From Ceratorhiza oryzae-sativae (lineage: Eukaryota > Basidiomycota > Agaricomycetes > Cantharellales > Ceratobasidiaceae), in NCBI GenBank assembly GCA_030998015.1, contig JARWMV010000250.1, positions 682,001 to 746,000 on the forward strand: a stretch of DNA of 64,000 bases, written 5' to 3'. The notes under the pieces were generated by a model. It made no database searches, was not told the origin of the DNA, and saw only the letters and a program-made list of their open reading frames with translations. Below are positions 48,314-59,081 of this stretch, in pieces. The position numbers and the translations under genes were made by a program. The stretch's first letter is position 1. Every line of letters begins with the position of its first letter.

Positions 48314-49830
48314 ATGTCGGACTCGTCGCTGCCCATCCCTCGCAAGCCTCTGAACCCATCAAAGAAATTCCTTTCGCGGCACTCGAGCCAGCTCTCTGCA
48401 GACTCGCCGCTGTGTGAGTCCCCGCCATCGCTGTCCGACCGCTTGCTGATGTGAATCGCTGCAGATGACGCCTCTGAGGAAGACAACGGTGGGCAATTGC
48501 CATTCCGCAAGGAGTTCCCATCTAATTCCATTTGTATTTAGACGACCTAGATTCTGCATCGACCGTCTCAGTTCCCCATGCACGCAACCACCATATCCCC
48601 ACCTCACCCCTCGCCCACAGTGCCCGTACTCGAGCCGCTCGTTCTGTCTCTGGGTCACGACACATACCACCTAGCCACCTTGCCGTGGAATCTGACACAG
48701 GAGTAGATAGTCCACCTACGACGGCGATATCGAATCGTCTACTGCCGCACCTACTCCCACCATGCGCGCCGTCGACGTATCTGGAACGACCGGTTCACCT
48801 CAACCTCACCCCCCCGAATTACGTCTACCACATAGACAGTCAACCTTGAGCGATATGGACGTGCCAGCGAGCGGAAAACCATACAGAGAGCGCGTCCCGA
48901 CGGGTGCAGTGAATCCTCTTCCACCAATTACAAGCGCGCCAGAGCGTCCCGGCGAGACCGAGCACATCATTGAAGATCCGGACGACAAAATGTTGAGCCC
49001 GGACGATATCAAGCGATTTGTACAAGGTGCGATCGATGGGACGATCAAGGAGAGGACATACCGTACCAATCCACCTCCAACCGGGCGGCCCGTTCGGATT
49101 TATGCGGATGGGGTGTATGACCTATTTCATTCCGGGTGTGTAAAATTCATTCGGATGCTATAGGTAAACAAACTAACCGATTACTGGTTTAGGCATGCGC
49201 TACAACTTCGCCAGGCCAAATTGTCGTTCCCAAATGTGCACCTGATTGTGGGGGTTTGCTCCGATCTCCTAGTATCCCAACACAAGGCGCCGACAGTAAT
49301 GTCCCATTTGGAAAGGTGCGAATGCGTACGGCACTGTCGGTGGGTGGACGAAGTCGTTGCGGATGCACCCTGGGTCATTACTCAAGAATTTATCGACGAG
49401 CACCAAATCGACTATGTTGCGCATGACGAGGATCCATATGCCGGAAGCGATGGGAGCAAAGATATTTACCAGTTTGTCAAGGATCAAGGTAGCTTGTCGT
49501 CTGGTGCAGTTCAGCCTCAAGGCTAAGAACTTTATCGTCTAGGCAAATTCCTTCCTACGCGACGAACACCAGGTGTTTCTACTTCAGAACTCCTTCCGTA
49601 TTGTCGCAGGCTACCGCATTGGCGATTGGGATAACAAACTAGTGAAATCTGGCCACCCAGATCTGCAGTCTACTTCGATGCCAGGGTCCCCTGCTATTCG
49701 ATCTCGAGCACACACTCCGCCTCCATCGTTAAGCTCCGCGGTCCTATCTCCGAGCAAGCTCGGTAACTTGGGAGGTGGAAAGGTTTCACCCGCTAAACTA
49801 GACAGTCCGATAAAGACACCGCCGGTATGA
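48314..49830 (+). CDS. PCT1: Choline-phosphate cytidylyltransferase (CCT), with frame breaks outside the core
   Basis: The enzyme joins CTP and phosphocholine to CDP-choline, the rate-limiting step of phosphatidylcholine synthesis by the Kennedy pathway, at nuclear/ER membranes. The catalytic core is intact: IYADGVYDLFHSGHALQLRQ carries the nucleotide-binding HSGH across an intron (about 49137-49193). It is followed by VGVCSD, RCRW-type residues (VRHCRWVDEVV), IDYVAHDEDPY and the closing RTPGVSTS. Upstream is a Ser/Pro-rich tail of about 150 residues. The frame breaks at 48531-48533 (TTT) and 48723-48724 (GG), and again near 49588, after which a family-like helix (RIVAGYRIGDWDNKL) and a Ser/Pro-rich end continue in another frame to 49830. 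The first two fit loss of one base from a run. Confidence 0.85.
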
Positions 49831-50942
49831 GCGTGTCTGATGGCGAAAGGAAGTAGGAAGGATCGTGAGCGGAGGCACGGTTGGGTCGGAGATGCGTTAT
49901 TCGAAGTGAGTTGAAAGACGAATGTTGATTGGTCGGAGTCTGGGAGAGGAAACGTGGGCAGGGGAAACGTAGCGTCGGCGAAGGAGGGTGCCATATAGGG
50001 AGAAACCGGCTGGGAGGGGCTGTGAAAGGACAGGGGTAGGAGAGCCTTAATATATATTGTAAACCTGCATGATTGATCGACAAGAAGCTATGGCCAATGT
50101 GAGGTCTAGAGCACTGGTCAGGCCTATCCTTTTATGCGTTTCCCCTTGGTTATGCGCGTGCTAACCACGCCTATCGCGATTGCTCGCTTTGCCCGATCTG
50201 GCGTGTGGTTTCATTTTTGGTCGTCTGGTGAATTTTTTGTTGGTGAACGTCCCCCCCTTCGAACACACGTGTAATTAAACGTATTGTATTCTCACTCTCG
50301 ACTCCTATCTACAGAATCTGAAGGCATTGGTTAAAGTAAATGCAATGGATCAGATGAGAAAAGCGAAGAAAAAGGCGCGTGCCGAAGGAACCCGTTTGAG
50401 TCCCTAGGCTAGCGGCAATTCCGGGCAGCCTATGAGTACCATAAGATCGCTGACTCATAGCTGAAGCTCCCGATCATGCATTTTCCAGTTTTCGTTGGCT
50501 GTAACCAAGGGCTGTGGTATCGATAACATCAACTCTCGTGAAACTTGGCTATATCCTCCGCGTAGCCGGGAATTACGAGGCTTCAAGTATTTTGCCCCAC
50601 GTGGATTGCAATACCTTGTTGATACAGCGAGTATGACCAACGAATACGTCCAAGCCGAAAGACGCGCGTCTATTTTAATCATGCATCATTGGTACTAGCA
50701 AGTGCCAGAGTTTTAGCTCGAGTGGTACTCCCCGCAAAGCCCAGCATTCGAGTATCACACCATTAACAGAACATTGTTTTGGTCTAGACGTGAATCTTTG
50801 ATACATACGTCAAGCATGTACACTCACAGTACAACAAGATATGGAGGTGTGGTCAAAAGGTAGGAAATAAACCATAAGGTTATTAAAACAGATAAATGCT
50901 AGTAATCAAAACATATGCCCAAGTAGCATAATTTTTTCCCGT
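49831..50942. other. Intergenic region
   Basis: 3' flank of the CCT gene and AT-rich spacer. No ORF is supported. Confidence 0.4.
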
Positions 50943-52600
50943 TCACTCGCTGAACATCCATGCTTGGTAATTGAACGGTTCTTCAAGTCGAGGGCTTGCG
51001 GGGTCTAAAGGGATTGAATCTGGAGGACTCCATTGGACGAGCCCTTCCGACGAGCCTGGAGTACTCGAAGGAAAAGCCTCAGACGATGGAATTATCGGAG
51101 CGTATTCATCCTCATGATGCTCGAACAAGGGGGTAGCATATAGAGTTTGCATAATATGTACTTTGCGGGGCGTTATCGCCTGCAGCGTGGTATGTAGGCG
51201 GCAAATAGACGGTCGGCGGAGGGTAAAAGCTGGGTGGCGATGAAACAGTGGCTCCCCCGTCTTCGCTGCATGTTCGGGGCTCCTGGGATCCCCGGTGTTT
51301 TCTCCCGAGTGGGTCTCGGGATAAGCAATCCACTCCTCGAATTCAGTTTCAATCAGCATATTTTGGTCTTCTAGTAGCGTTGGCATGCATTAGCACCCTT
51401 CTCCTCGATAGCTAGACAATAAATCCAACATACCCTCAAGAAGCTGTGTCGTGGTTTCATGTTGGATATCCAGATGAAAATCCGTCGCTTGCTTCCCTCT
51501 CATTCGGAGACGCTAACAAGGCCAGGGGAAGTTCGCCCTACATCGTCGGACGACCATGTCTATCTTTTAGCGCGCGTCAATCGTCGATATGGATCGAGCC
51601 TACCGTTTCTCCGATATCCTGAGCCTCTGTCTGAGTAGCAATAGAAACATGTTTGCCTTGTGGAGAGCTAACCAGAAACGACTTGAACAAACGGAGTGGG
51701 TATGGGTATCAGCCGATTTGGTGGTGATGCTTCAGAATACTTACAGGGTTTGTGCACTCGAGAGGGGGATCCATTGCCACGATTCCCGGGGTCCATGTAC
51801 CTAGGGTGGCTGGATGAGGATGGACCAACGGCAATTCGTAATACCAGCTTTGCCACAACTAAAAAGAATTGTTAAATGAATTTATAGTTAAATTGACTAA
51901 TGACCTCGCTTTGCTGTTGGTTGAAGTTCATCTGGCCCCAATGGATGGTACGGCAATACGCCTAGGCGATAGAGCAAACCATCAGCATTATTCGTATCAT
52001 ACGGCGGGATTGAAGTCGAGGGTAATCTGGGTTCATTCGATATACTAGATGAATATGACTTACTAGCTGCTCCTCAAACACTCCAGGGGTGCTGCTCCGC
52101 TGGTAATGTGGCTGAAAGCCATCGGGATCGCCTGCGCCCAATCTCAGTCTCTCCTCAAGGAATTGAAGGGGAGAGCTACCATAAAGCGGGGCACATGGGT
52201 GACAGTTGTCCCCAGGCTCCTCATATGGAGAGTTAAGAAAGGTAGACATGTCACTCTATGTGTTGTCAATGGCAGCTATTCTGACACAGAGATTACTAGC
52301 TTTATGCGACAAAGGACGCACTAGGGCCCCCAGGATCGTAATGCCCGTAAGATGCGAAGGGTTATAAATAAGGTACTTCGACGCTCCCGAGGGCCCGTTT
52401 CTCTGGCTGGTTGAGCTGGATAGCGCAGCGGACTGGAGCTCAAGGGAACGGTGAAGGTTTGGCGGGTAGCTTTGTGGATGAGGGTACTGGAATGAAGGCG
52501 GGGAACAGGTAGTGGAGGAGTAGCGTCGAGTTGGTCGAGCAAGGAGTGGACTGGATTTGAAGGGGGGGGACTCGAGATGCTAACGGAATCTAGACAGGTG
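50943..52600 (-). CDS. Pro/Ser-rich hypothetical protein (multi-exon)
   Basis: I do not recognise it. On the minus strand a chain of open segments with matching splice signals can be followed. A Ser/Pro-rich part lies at 52321-52600 and a segment starting MSTFLNSPYEEPGDN at 52249. A block about 51890-52040 reads LPSTSIPPYDTNNADGLLYR and PYHPLGPDELQPTA. After a 45-bp intron comes LWQSWYYELPLVHPHP, and a last exon at 50943-51386 ends NYQAWMFSE. It is rich in Pro, Tyr and His, with no signal peptide or membrane segment, perhaps a transcription-related protein. Start and exon borders are uncertain. Confidence 0.45.
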
Positions 52601-53013
52601 TGAGGTCACGTGGTCCAGACAGGGGATATGGTACAGGGGTTTTCGACTGTTTTTCAGCCGGAAACTTATATGGGCATAGATGTAAAATTATAAACATCAC
52701 TATTCGGATAGATTGAAGTTGCTAGACCCATTTTGGCGCGAAATTTCTCTCCACCAAGCGCATATATCCACCCGATGGTCGTCGTGACTCGTCGTGCTGA
52801 ATCTAGATGGCAAAACATGCTGAAACACCACCACTCAGGAACCGAATCGGCTGGCCAATGAGAACGTCGGTGAGCGCGGATTCCTGCGCATGCTATTGTA
52901 TATAGGAAGCTTGCCTCGTCCGTTTATTGTTCTTCTGCGCGAATACCTGACAGGACGGCCGAGGCGGTATTGCGGTGCTTTTCACCCATGTGATGTATCC
53001 CGTTTGCCACCCC

Positions 53014-53700
53014 TTAAGCGCATATAAACGTACCATGAGCATGTATATTCAAAATGATAGAAAGACTGAAATCATAGATTTTCCCCAGGCAAGGATATGG
53101 AGCTATTCGGCCATCAGAGCGCGACGAAGTTCTGTACTGGAGTGGTAAACGGTTATAATGGTGATGGACTAGCTTTCTTCTGACCTCCGCCATCGATAAA
53201 TGACCTTGCCATGGGTCTATGCCGCATTTGCTTTCGAATTGAGCTTGGCCTAAAAGAACAGCCCTGGTCCGAATGACTGCGGGATAAAAGTCTCCGTCAA
53301 CGTTGGTTGGATTGGGCAATTGAATACCCCGCGTCAATGCTCGACGAATCCGCTCAATACGTCATGGTCCGCTATCCAGCGAACGCCGCGCTTCCAAAAT
53401 AGCATTCGAGGGTTCAATGGCGACACCTTCCTCGGGCAGAATAAGGTACACACCAGACAATCACACGCCGATTTGTTGGCGGAAAGATCGTGGGTGATGG
53501 CTGCCAGGCGGTGCCCGTCGTACGCAAACATTCGGATTGGCCAGCCAAAATGTGCTCGTGCTCGTGGATTTCAAACCCCAGGCGCGCCGCCGACGCGACA
53601 GAAACACTCGAAACGCCAAGTCTTCACCAAACCGGCTAGGCACGCCGGAACGGTTGCTAGAATTCTCACAGGCGGGCTGGAGTGGTCAATCATTCATATG
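53014..53700 (-). CDS. Hypothetical protein, frame uncertain
   Basis: No family is recognised. Two minus-strand segments (about 53334-53700 and 53014-53337) have coding-like content, such as ILPEEGVAIEPSNAILEARR and LTRGIQLPNPTNVDGDFYP, then SMAEVRRKLVHHHYNRLP. They are not in one frame as given and contain a stop near 53360. It could be a decayed gene or carry a sequence error. Confidence 0.35.
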
Positions 53701-53822
53701 GTGTAAAATACAAAATACAAATATCTAAGTTAAGGTCCCAATGATTCCGAATGCACATAGAACATATAAAAAAGAAAATCTCGAAAAAAAAAGCTACAGT
53801 TGGTGCGGGAGACACGCCGCAT

Positions 53823-55715
53823 TCACTCCCGCTCCTTCCTTATCCCGCCAACAAGTGCTTGAAGCCTCCCTTTGACACTGGAGACCGAGCCACCGGCACC
53901 CCGATGCATAGACCCGCTCGGCGTCTCGCTCCTCTCCCGGTCAACAGGCACCCCGTCGTCCCTCATTGCGTCGGAAATCGTGATCTGGAGCTCGATATCG
54001 TTTGAGGCTTTCTGAGGGAACGTGAATGATCTCAAGTTCTCGTTACTCCGAGGGTTGCGCACATGGGCGGCAAAACTCGGTCTACCTCGTTGGGCTGTCG
54101 AGACGGTCGAGTGCATCTGAGAGACTGGGATGGAAGGTAGAGGTGGGGCAGCAGCGCTCGAAGACAGGGAAGTGGCCGAATGTGGAGTCCGAGGCTCCTC
54201 GATGATGGTGCTATACACCCGGCTTGGGCCAATATGAGACCTGAGTGGAGAAGGCGCGGCCGGTTGGTAGCTATATGCAGGCATCGGTGCCTTTGACAAG
54301 GCTGCATAAACATCTCCGTTTGTCGCTGAGCCGCTCGGAGATGTCGGCGATGGTGTCGGAGAGCCCGAGGAAGACGGGGATACCGGAGAAGTATGTCCCA
54401 GAACGTTTCGAGCCCGCTCAAGCCCGGCTGCGAACGTCCGAGCGACCGGTGACCCTTCGAGCCCAGGGGATGTACGGACATCGACTGGGGATGTGGTTGG
54501 GGACATGACGGCCGCCTGTCCGGGGAGCGCGACATAGTTACGGGGAGCAGCGTGGGTAGTCGTCGTTACGAGGGACGAAAGCAAAGAGGGCGCAGAATGC
54601 GAGCTTTTGGTTGGAATCGGTAGCGCGGGAAGGGGGCGATCCTCGGGCTTGATATCAAACGACGAGCTGGTGCTTGTGGGTTGGAACTTGTTCGTAAGCT
54701 CAATCGAGTCCGGCATGTACAAATTTTTGAACGGTTCGCCATCGATGAGGAATGACTTGCCACGGCTCGAACGGTGAGTGGGGATAATGAAGTCGCCTTG
54801 ACGTTTGCGACGCCAGTAGCGGACATAAAAGGCAACAAATACGAAGAGAATAAGACTGATGACCACATAGATTGGAATGGCGGCAGTAGTTCGAAGTGGA
54901 TTAGTGAGTGAGGTTGAGCTAGTCGAAGCTGAAGAAGATGCAGACGATGCCGAAAAGAGTGTACTTGATGATTCTGAAGTAGTCGTAGGAGATGATGGAG
55001 TGGGTTCTGTGGTCTGAAAGGCAGTCCGATTGAGCTTCGGCCCTCCTTGACTTGGGGAACCAAGGTCACTTACAGCGGCGCTAGGCGCAAGAGTGACATA
55101 TTCAGTTACTACTACAGTCGTTGTCTGAGGCTGTCAAGCGATCCGGGATTAAACTTTAGGCATCACCAAGTTAGGCGCACAAAACGTACCCGTTGTGTTT
55201 CAGGCACTGAAGACGTAGTAGCCACCGCCTATGAACAAACAAGGGTATACGTTAGACACTTTGACGCCCCGTCCTTCCAGGGGCACGTAAGCTTACGGGA
55301 GCAACAAGAGTGACCAAAACCCCGTCAATGCTGCGCACGATGCCGTGACCCTGAAAGACACGCGAATGAGCTCAGTTGGTCCTTGTCTCGAACCGAGTGC
55401 GACTCACATTACAGTACCCGCTCATAAACGCCGAGGCGGAGGTAAAGTCCACGGCAGCGCAACTGGCAGACAAACAGGCTGAGAACGATGGGAGGCATTC
55501 TGCAGTCAAGGGTGCGACTTGGTTCGCACACGCCAGTGTACATTGCGGAACGGTTAATTCTTGAGCCACTGTATGCACCCAAGTAAGCGACTAGGCCAGA
55601 GTGGTGCAGAGAATTACCCACCTTGACGAGCTCTTTCAGGAACGGGATGCGCTCTGCCGAGGGAGAGCTGCCCCATGAGGAAAAATACAAAAAGTACAAC
55701 AGTGAAGGAAGGCAT
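53823..55715 (-). CDS. Single-pass membrane protein with CFEM-like ectodomain
   Basis: Minus-strand gene of about six exons starting at 55715. A signal peptide (VVLFVFFLMGQLSLG) is followed by a cysteine-rich domain (VPQCTLACANQVAPL through GYCN, about 55410-55560). Its six cysteines approach the CFEM pattern but lack two of the usual eight. A Ser/Thr-rich stalk then leads to one membrane helix (IPIYVVISLILFVFVAFYV), a basic stop-transfer RYWRRKRQ, and a ~325-residue Ser/Pro-rich cytoplasmic tail ending at 53823. CFEM proteins sit at the fungal surface and have been linked to haem capture, adhesion and virulence. This layout, with a long tail inside the cell, resembles cell-wall sensors rather than GPI-anchored CFEM proteins. 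The role is inferred. Confidence 0.7.
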
Positions 55716-57715
55716 CGTGATAGGGGCTACAAATAAAACGAAACGAAGGCCCTTTCAACAAATCGGACAAAAAATCTTTTCGAAAAAAAAATCCGCCCCA
55801 GCTGGACAATCAGACCTGGCGGATAAGCAGAAAGAAAGAAATTAAACAGTGCTATTCAACGTGACTTGAGCGTGAGGTGGAGCGTCAAGAGGGAACGGGG
55901 CACAAGGAGCGCTGAAAAGGTCGCGCGAGAGAAATATCAATGCAAGTCAAAGTGGAAGAGGGGCGTGTTCTAGTAAGGGGGCCACATCAGCAAGCTCCGC
56001 CATATCTTATACCTATCTTGACCCGCGCTAGAGTTTGCCACCGGCTGGGCGCGAGGCAGATATCCATCACCTTGTTAGGGCGGACGAAACGTTCTAGCGT
56101 AGACAGGCATCCGGGCATCCGACACAACCAGGACATTTAGAACAGGCATAAAGACAGGCATGAGCTGTCTCCAGGACAATAGCACACTTTCTTTTCACAA
56201 CTTCCAGTTCCGCCCGTCCAGAGACAAAGGGCGGGTGGCGGTTCGGGAGGGGAAGGACCGATAAGCGCCGAAAGGGCAAGAGCTCACTCCTTTCATCTCG
56301 CAGACTGTCGATTGGTGTTCATCGCACCTCGCCGGTTCCGGCTTGCTGTCCAACAATGTGGAATCTCCGGAGCGCCTAGAAGGCACATGAGGGTTATTGT
56401 GCCCGCATTCTCGAGTTCTTATGACGAAATGAAATCTTGCCACCTATTGGCCACCCCCCCCTCCTGTCCATAATAGGCATTGTGCGATTTATCGCTTTGT
56501 TACACCTATAACCTTAAATGCGTTGTCATGGAATATATAATTCACGATCACTCTCCGACCAAAGTCAGCCCGCAGTCCACGCGCCCAACTCCCAACACAC
56601 CAGAGTTTACGAGAACTCCCTTCACTGTACGTCAACAAACCCACTTGGCTCCACGAAATCTATCACGTACTCGGCGCCGGGATTCTCGGGAGACTTTCCA
56701 ACATCCTCTCGTCACACGCATCACTCGAGCCGTCCCCCCCTCCAGATTTATGTACACCGAACACCAACGTTGCCAGAAACCCAGGCTTGCCCCCGACGAT
56801 CCTTTATGGGTGCTAAATGGATCACACGAGTCGACCGCGTTCGACCACTACCCCACATGCGACTCGCCGACTTCTCCGCTAAACGGACAAGCCGAAGCAT
56901 CCCATCCCTCGATCGAACATATATCTAAACCATTTACTTGACCCTTAGATCGAAACTAATCAGTCGCTTTCAACGAGCTCTGTTGCTGGGCTGGTGCTCC
57001 TGTAACCATAGCCCAAGTTGGACCTTATTTAGTTCTCAAGTCTATTCAGGAAGATCCCCCCCCCGCCCGCGGAGACTCGCTCACACAATCACACAACACA
57101 TGGTAACATCAACATGTAATATCATTTCGTTTTCGTACTTCTCGACCGACCTCCCCACCCCTCCATACCGCGACGCCCTCTTCGACCCTCTGTCCAGTCT
57201 CACTCCAGACCGACAGCAGGAATCGAAGGACAGGACCGGCGTCGGATCCCGAACATCGCAAAAACACAAACACGTAGGATGGTACACAAGAAGGATGATG
57301 AGAGACAGAAAGAAAAGTCGACAGGGTTTAGATATGTAATTAGTGGTTGTAACAACTAATGGGATGTGGATAGGGCTGATCGTGATGAGTGGAGCAAGCA
57401 CAGGGCGCGTGGGAATGTGGATGAGGGGAAAGAAACAAGAGCGTCCGCTGCCAAGAGATGAATGAAAACGAGTGAGAGTTGGATCCTATGCGAGCCCGAC
57501 CCTGGAGGGAACGGACGGTGGGATTGAGGCGCATGTGACAAGCGCGAAGCGATCCCTCCATCTGCACCATCGACGTGACGTGCTACCTCCTCCTGTCGCT
57601 CGCAAGCACGGTCTAATCGTCCCCGAGACCGCCGGATTCCTCCCGCACAACCAAAAATAGACCAAGCCGAAATACATAAAACGTTAGGGGTGCGCGATGA
57701 CCAGCACGACAGCGC
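55716..57715. other. Intergenic region
   Basis: Upstream of the CFEM-like gene and downstream of casein kinase I. Frames at 56480-57340 are open by chance on both strands and match nothing. C-rich runs occur at about 56453-56461 and 57057-57064. Confidence 0.4.
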
Positions 57716-59081
57716 CTAGTAGTACCCCTCCTGCTCACGCCGGGACGATTGCCGAGTGGGACCCTGCGCCGCCTGCTGGGCCATCTGCCGAGTCTGGCTC
57801 CTGAGCCTGTAGAGAAAAGACATGTCAGCATTTCCGGAGTGGTCATACGATAAGAAACGGAGGTGAGCACACCAGCTGTGTATGGAACACCCGTTCTCAC
57901 TCACATCCGATCCGAGGGCTTCGGCTCGCCACCCTCCTCATCGACGACCTTGCGGCGGCTCGACTTGTCCTCGGCATTACTCGGTCGCTGAACGCTCCAG
58001 TCAAAGACATAGTCGTACTGGTAGCCCTCGCGGACAAAGAGATCGCGGAAGAGCTTGCGCAAGTACGAGTAATCCGGCTTGTCGTCGAAGCGGAGGGCAC
58101 GGCAGTAGTTGAGGAAGATGCCGAACTCGTTGGGGAAGCCGCGGCAGAGGAGATCGGTGGGAGTGGTCATCTTCTTCTCCATAATGCGGTCGTACTTTTG
58201 CTTCTTGGTGGCCGCCTTGAGTCCCTGCCATGGCAGCTGACCGCGAAGGAAGTACATGAGCACGTAGGCGAGGGATTCGAGATCATCGCGGCGCGCTTGT
58301 TCTGTGGCAATCGATGAGCGGAATCCATGGAAAAGAGGCGCAAGCCACTTACCGACTCCCAAATGGGTGTTGATGGAAGTATATCGTGCAGTTCCCGTCA
58401 AGTTCTTGTTCTCCCTGTAGGGAATGTGAAGGTGGGTTTTGGGGTCGCGGTATTTCTTAGCGAGACCGAAATCGATCACGTTGACCTATTGAATGAACGA
58501 TTAGATGCTGCTGACCGTGATAACGGGGGGACGTACCTGGTTTCCACGCTTCCCAATGCCCATGAGGAAGTTGTCGGGCTTGATATCACGGTGGATAAAG
58601 TTGCGAGAGTGGATGTACTCCACACGAGAAATCTAGAAATTGCGGGAATTCAGTAAATGAGTCAATAGGTAAACAAACGATAACTCACGAGTTGGTCAGC
58701 GAGCAAAAGAACGGTTTTAAGCGAGAATTTTCGATTGCAAAAGTTGAAAAGATCCTCGAGCGACGGCCCGAGGAGGTCGAGAACCATGGCATTATAGTCA
58801 CACTCGGTTCCGAACCACCTCACAAACGGTACACCGACACCGCCCGCGAGGGTTTTGTAGACCTTGCTCTCATACTCGAGCTGGGGATGCTTTGCCTTGA
58901 CCGACTCGAGTTTGATAGCGACCTCTTCGCCGGAAATAATGTTCACACCGAGGTAAATATCACCTGAAAACGTGATTCGTGAGTCAGACCAACGGTGGCT
59001 TTTTCGGGTTGGGGACTTACCGAAAGAGCCACTTCCGATCTTTTTTCCGAGACGGTATTTGCCACCCACACGGAGATCCAT
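57716..59081 (-). CDS. Casein kinase I, delta/epsilon (Hhp1-like) type
   Basis: Six minus-strand exons (59021-59081, 58689-58973, 58538-58632, 58353-58485, 57905-58301, 57716-57806) total 1062 nt, 353 residues. All kinase motifs are present: glycine loop GSGSFGDIYLG, VAIKLE lysine, catalytic loop [21 protein letters not shown], and the CK1-specific [12 protein letters not shown] in place of APE. The [12 protein letters not shown] region corresponds to the nuclear-localisation-like segment of this subfamily. The domain ends at about residue 295, and the ~55-residue tail is Gln/Arg-rich and ends QEGYY. Such kinases phosphorylate primed Ser/Thr sites and act in DNA repair, clock and trafficking control. 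The open reading frame is intact, with clean 45-100-bp introns. Confidence 0.95.
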
